Source of the DNA: Curtobacterium sp. MCSS17_007 | GTDB lineage: Bacteria; Actinomycetota; Actinomycetes; Actinomycetales; Microbacteriaceae | NCBI RefSeq assembly: GCF_003234175.2 | Contig: NZ_CP126257.1 | Coordinates: 2,046,001-2,110,000 of the forward strand | Direction of reading: 5' to 3' | Length of the DNA stretch: 64,000 bases | Shown here: positions 63,649-64,000 of the stretch, piece by piece | How the letters are laid out: every line of letters starts with the position of its first letter | How positions within the stretch are numbered: position 1 is the first letter of the stretch | Notes under the pieces: model-generated | Told to the model about the DNA's origin: nothing | The model's input: only the letters and a program-made list of their open reading frames with translations | The model's database searches: none | Program-made: the position numbers and the translations under genes

Positions 63649-64000
63649 TGGCGGTCTCCGGCCGGTTCGTCGCACTCCTGGCTGTCGCGATCGTCCCCAC
63701 CGTGCTGCTGGGCAGCGCCTGGGCCGGCGTGGCATGGGACGCCGTCGTGGTGCTCGCCGCCGGGCTCGACGTCCTGCTCGCTGCCGACCCGCGCGGTGTC
63801 CGGGTCGAACGGCGCATGCCGCGGCTCGCACGCCGCGGGAGCACCACCGAGGGCACGCTCGTCCTCGTCAACGACGGACGCCGGGCCCTGCGCGCCGTGG
63901 TGCGGGACATGTGGGAGCCGTCGGCCGGTCACGCGCCGCGCCGGATCCGGGCGACCGTGCCCGCCGGCGAGCGCCGGACCGCCCGAATGCGGTTCGCGCC
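63648..64000 (+). CDS. DUF58 domain protein (N-terminal part; continues beyond window)
   Basis: Only the first 117 codons are visible. Two N-terminal membrane helices (FVALLAVAIVPTVLLGSAWA and VAWDAVVVLAAGLDVLL) are followed by VRVERRMPRLARRGSTTEGTLVLVNDGRRALRAVVRD, the usual DUF58 periplasmic beta-domain start. GTG 63648 overlaps the last base of the moxR stop (TAGTG). DUF58 proteins carry a later VWA-like domain and are MoxR partners. Confidence 0.9.
   Translation, partial: MAVSGRFVALLAVAIVPTVLLGSAWAGVAWDAVVVLAAGLDVLLAADPRGVRVERRMPRLARRGSTTEGTLVLVNDGRRALRAVVRDMWEPSAGHAPRRIRATVPAGERRTARMRFA

Overview
The window is high-GC DNA (about 70 % outside the rRNA genes) from an actinobacterium. The evidence is the mtrA-mtrB-lpqB-comF-hpf-secA string, a whiB1/pdtaS pair, GTG starts, four-base ATGA/GTGA gene overlaps and TANNNT -10 boxes lying 6-7 bases before start codons. 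Gene content and order fit Microbacteriaceae, possibly Curtobacterium; that placement is inference from gene content, not a tree.

Layout. 1-2.1 kb: leuD (cut by the left edge) and leuC, divergent from a FUSC-family membrane protein. 3.3-3.6 kb: a convergent intergenic region with two 70-base copies of a hairpin repeat. 3.6-10.4 kb: a leftward block with a histidine phosphatase, a crcB fluoride-channel pair and a hydroxamate siderophore operon (desA, desB and a fused desC-desD gene) behind an iron box. 10.5-16.4 kb: a flavin monooxygenase, two identical tRNA-Glu genes, a DUF72 protein, an MBL-fold hydrolase, tRNA-Gln, a thioredoxin-reductase-like flavoprotein and gltX. 16.5-22.3 kb: a complete leftward rRNA operon (16S-23S-5S, no spacer tRNA).

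22.4-34.7 kb: branched-chain amino acid and serine synthesis in two leftward blocks, serA-leuB-ilvE with an FAH-family gene, and ilvD-ilvB-ilvN-ilvC. mtlD and two small membrane-protein genes lie between them. leuC and ilvD share the same palindrome beside the same -10 box, which suggests one regulator. 34.7-43.3 kb: otsA-otsB, corA, a SLC13/ArsB-type transporter, a 63-residue membrane protein, an MscS channel, an amino-acid permease and small unknown proteins.

43.5-45.3 kb: a three-gene overlapping module (HTH regulator, ImmA/IrrE-type metallopeptidase, multi-span membrane protein) flanked by palindromes; it is the least explained system here. 45.4-50.2 kb: YigZ/IMPACT protein, tRNA-Lys, bcp, a membrane protein, whiB1, pdtaS and an Rv3235-like protein. 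50.3-59.1 kb: secA, hpf, comF, lpqB, mtrB, mtrA. 59.3-64 kb: a rightward operon of a Pro/Gln/Trp-repeat membrane protein, a DUF4129 protein, a DUF4350 protein, MoxR ATPase and a DUF58 protein cut by the right edge.

Across the window a recurring palindrome with outer arm GGACGGGAGGCGCG closes several transcription units and seems to be this genome's favoured terminator or a small repeat family.
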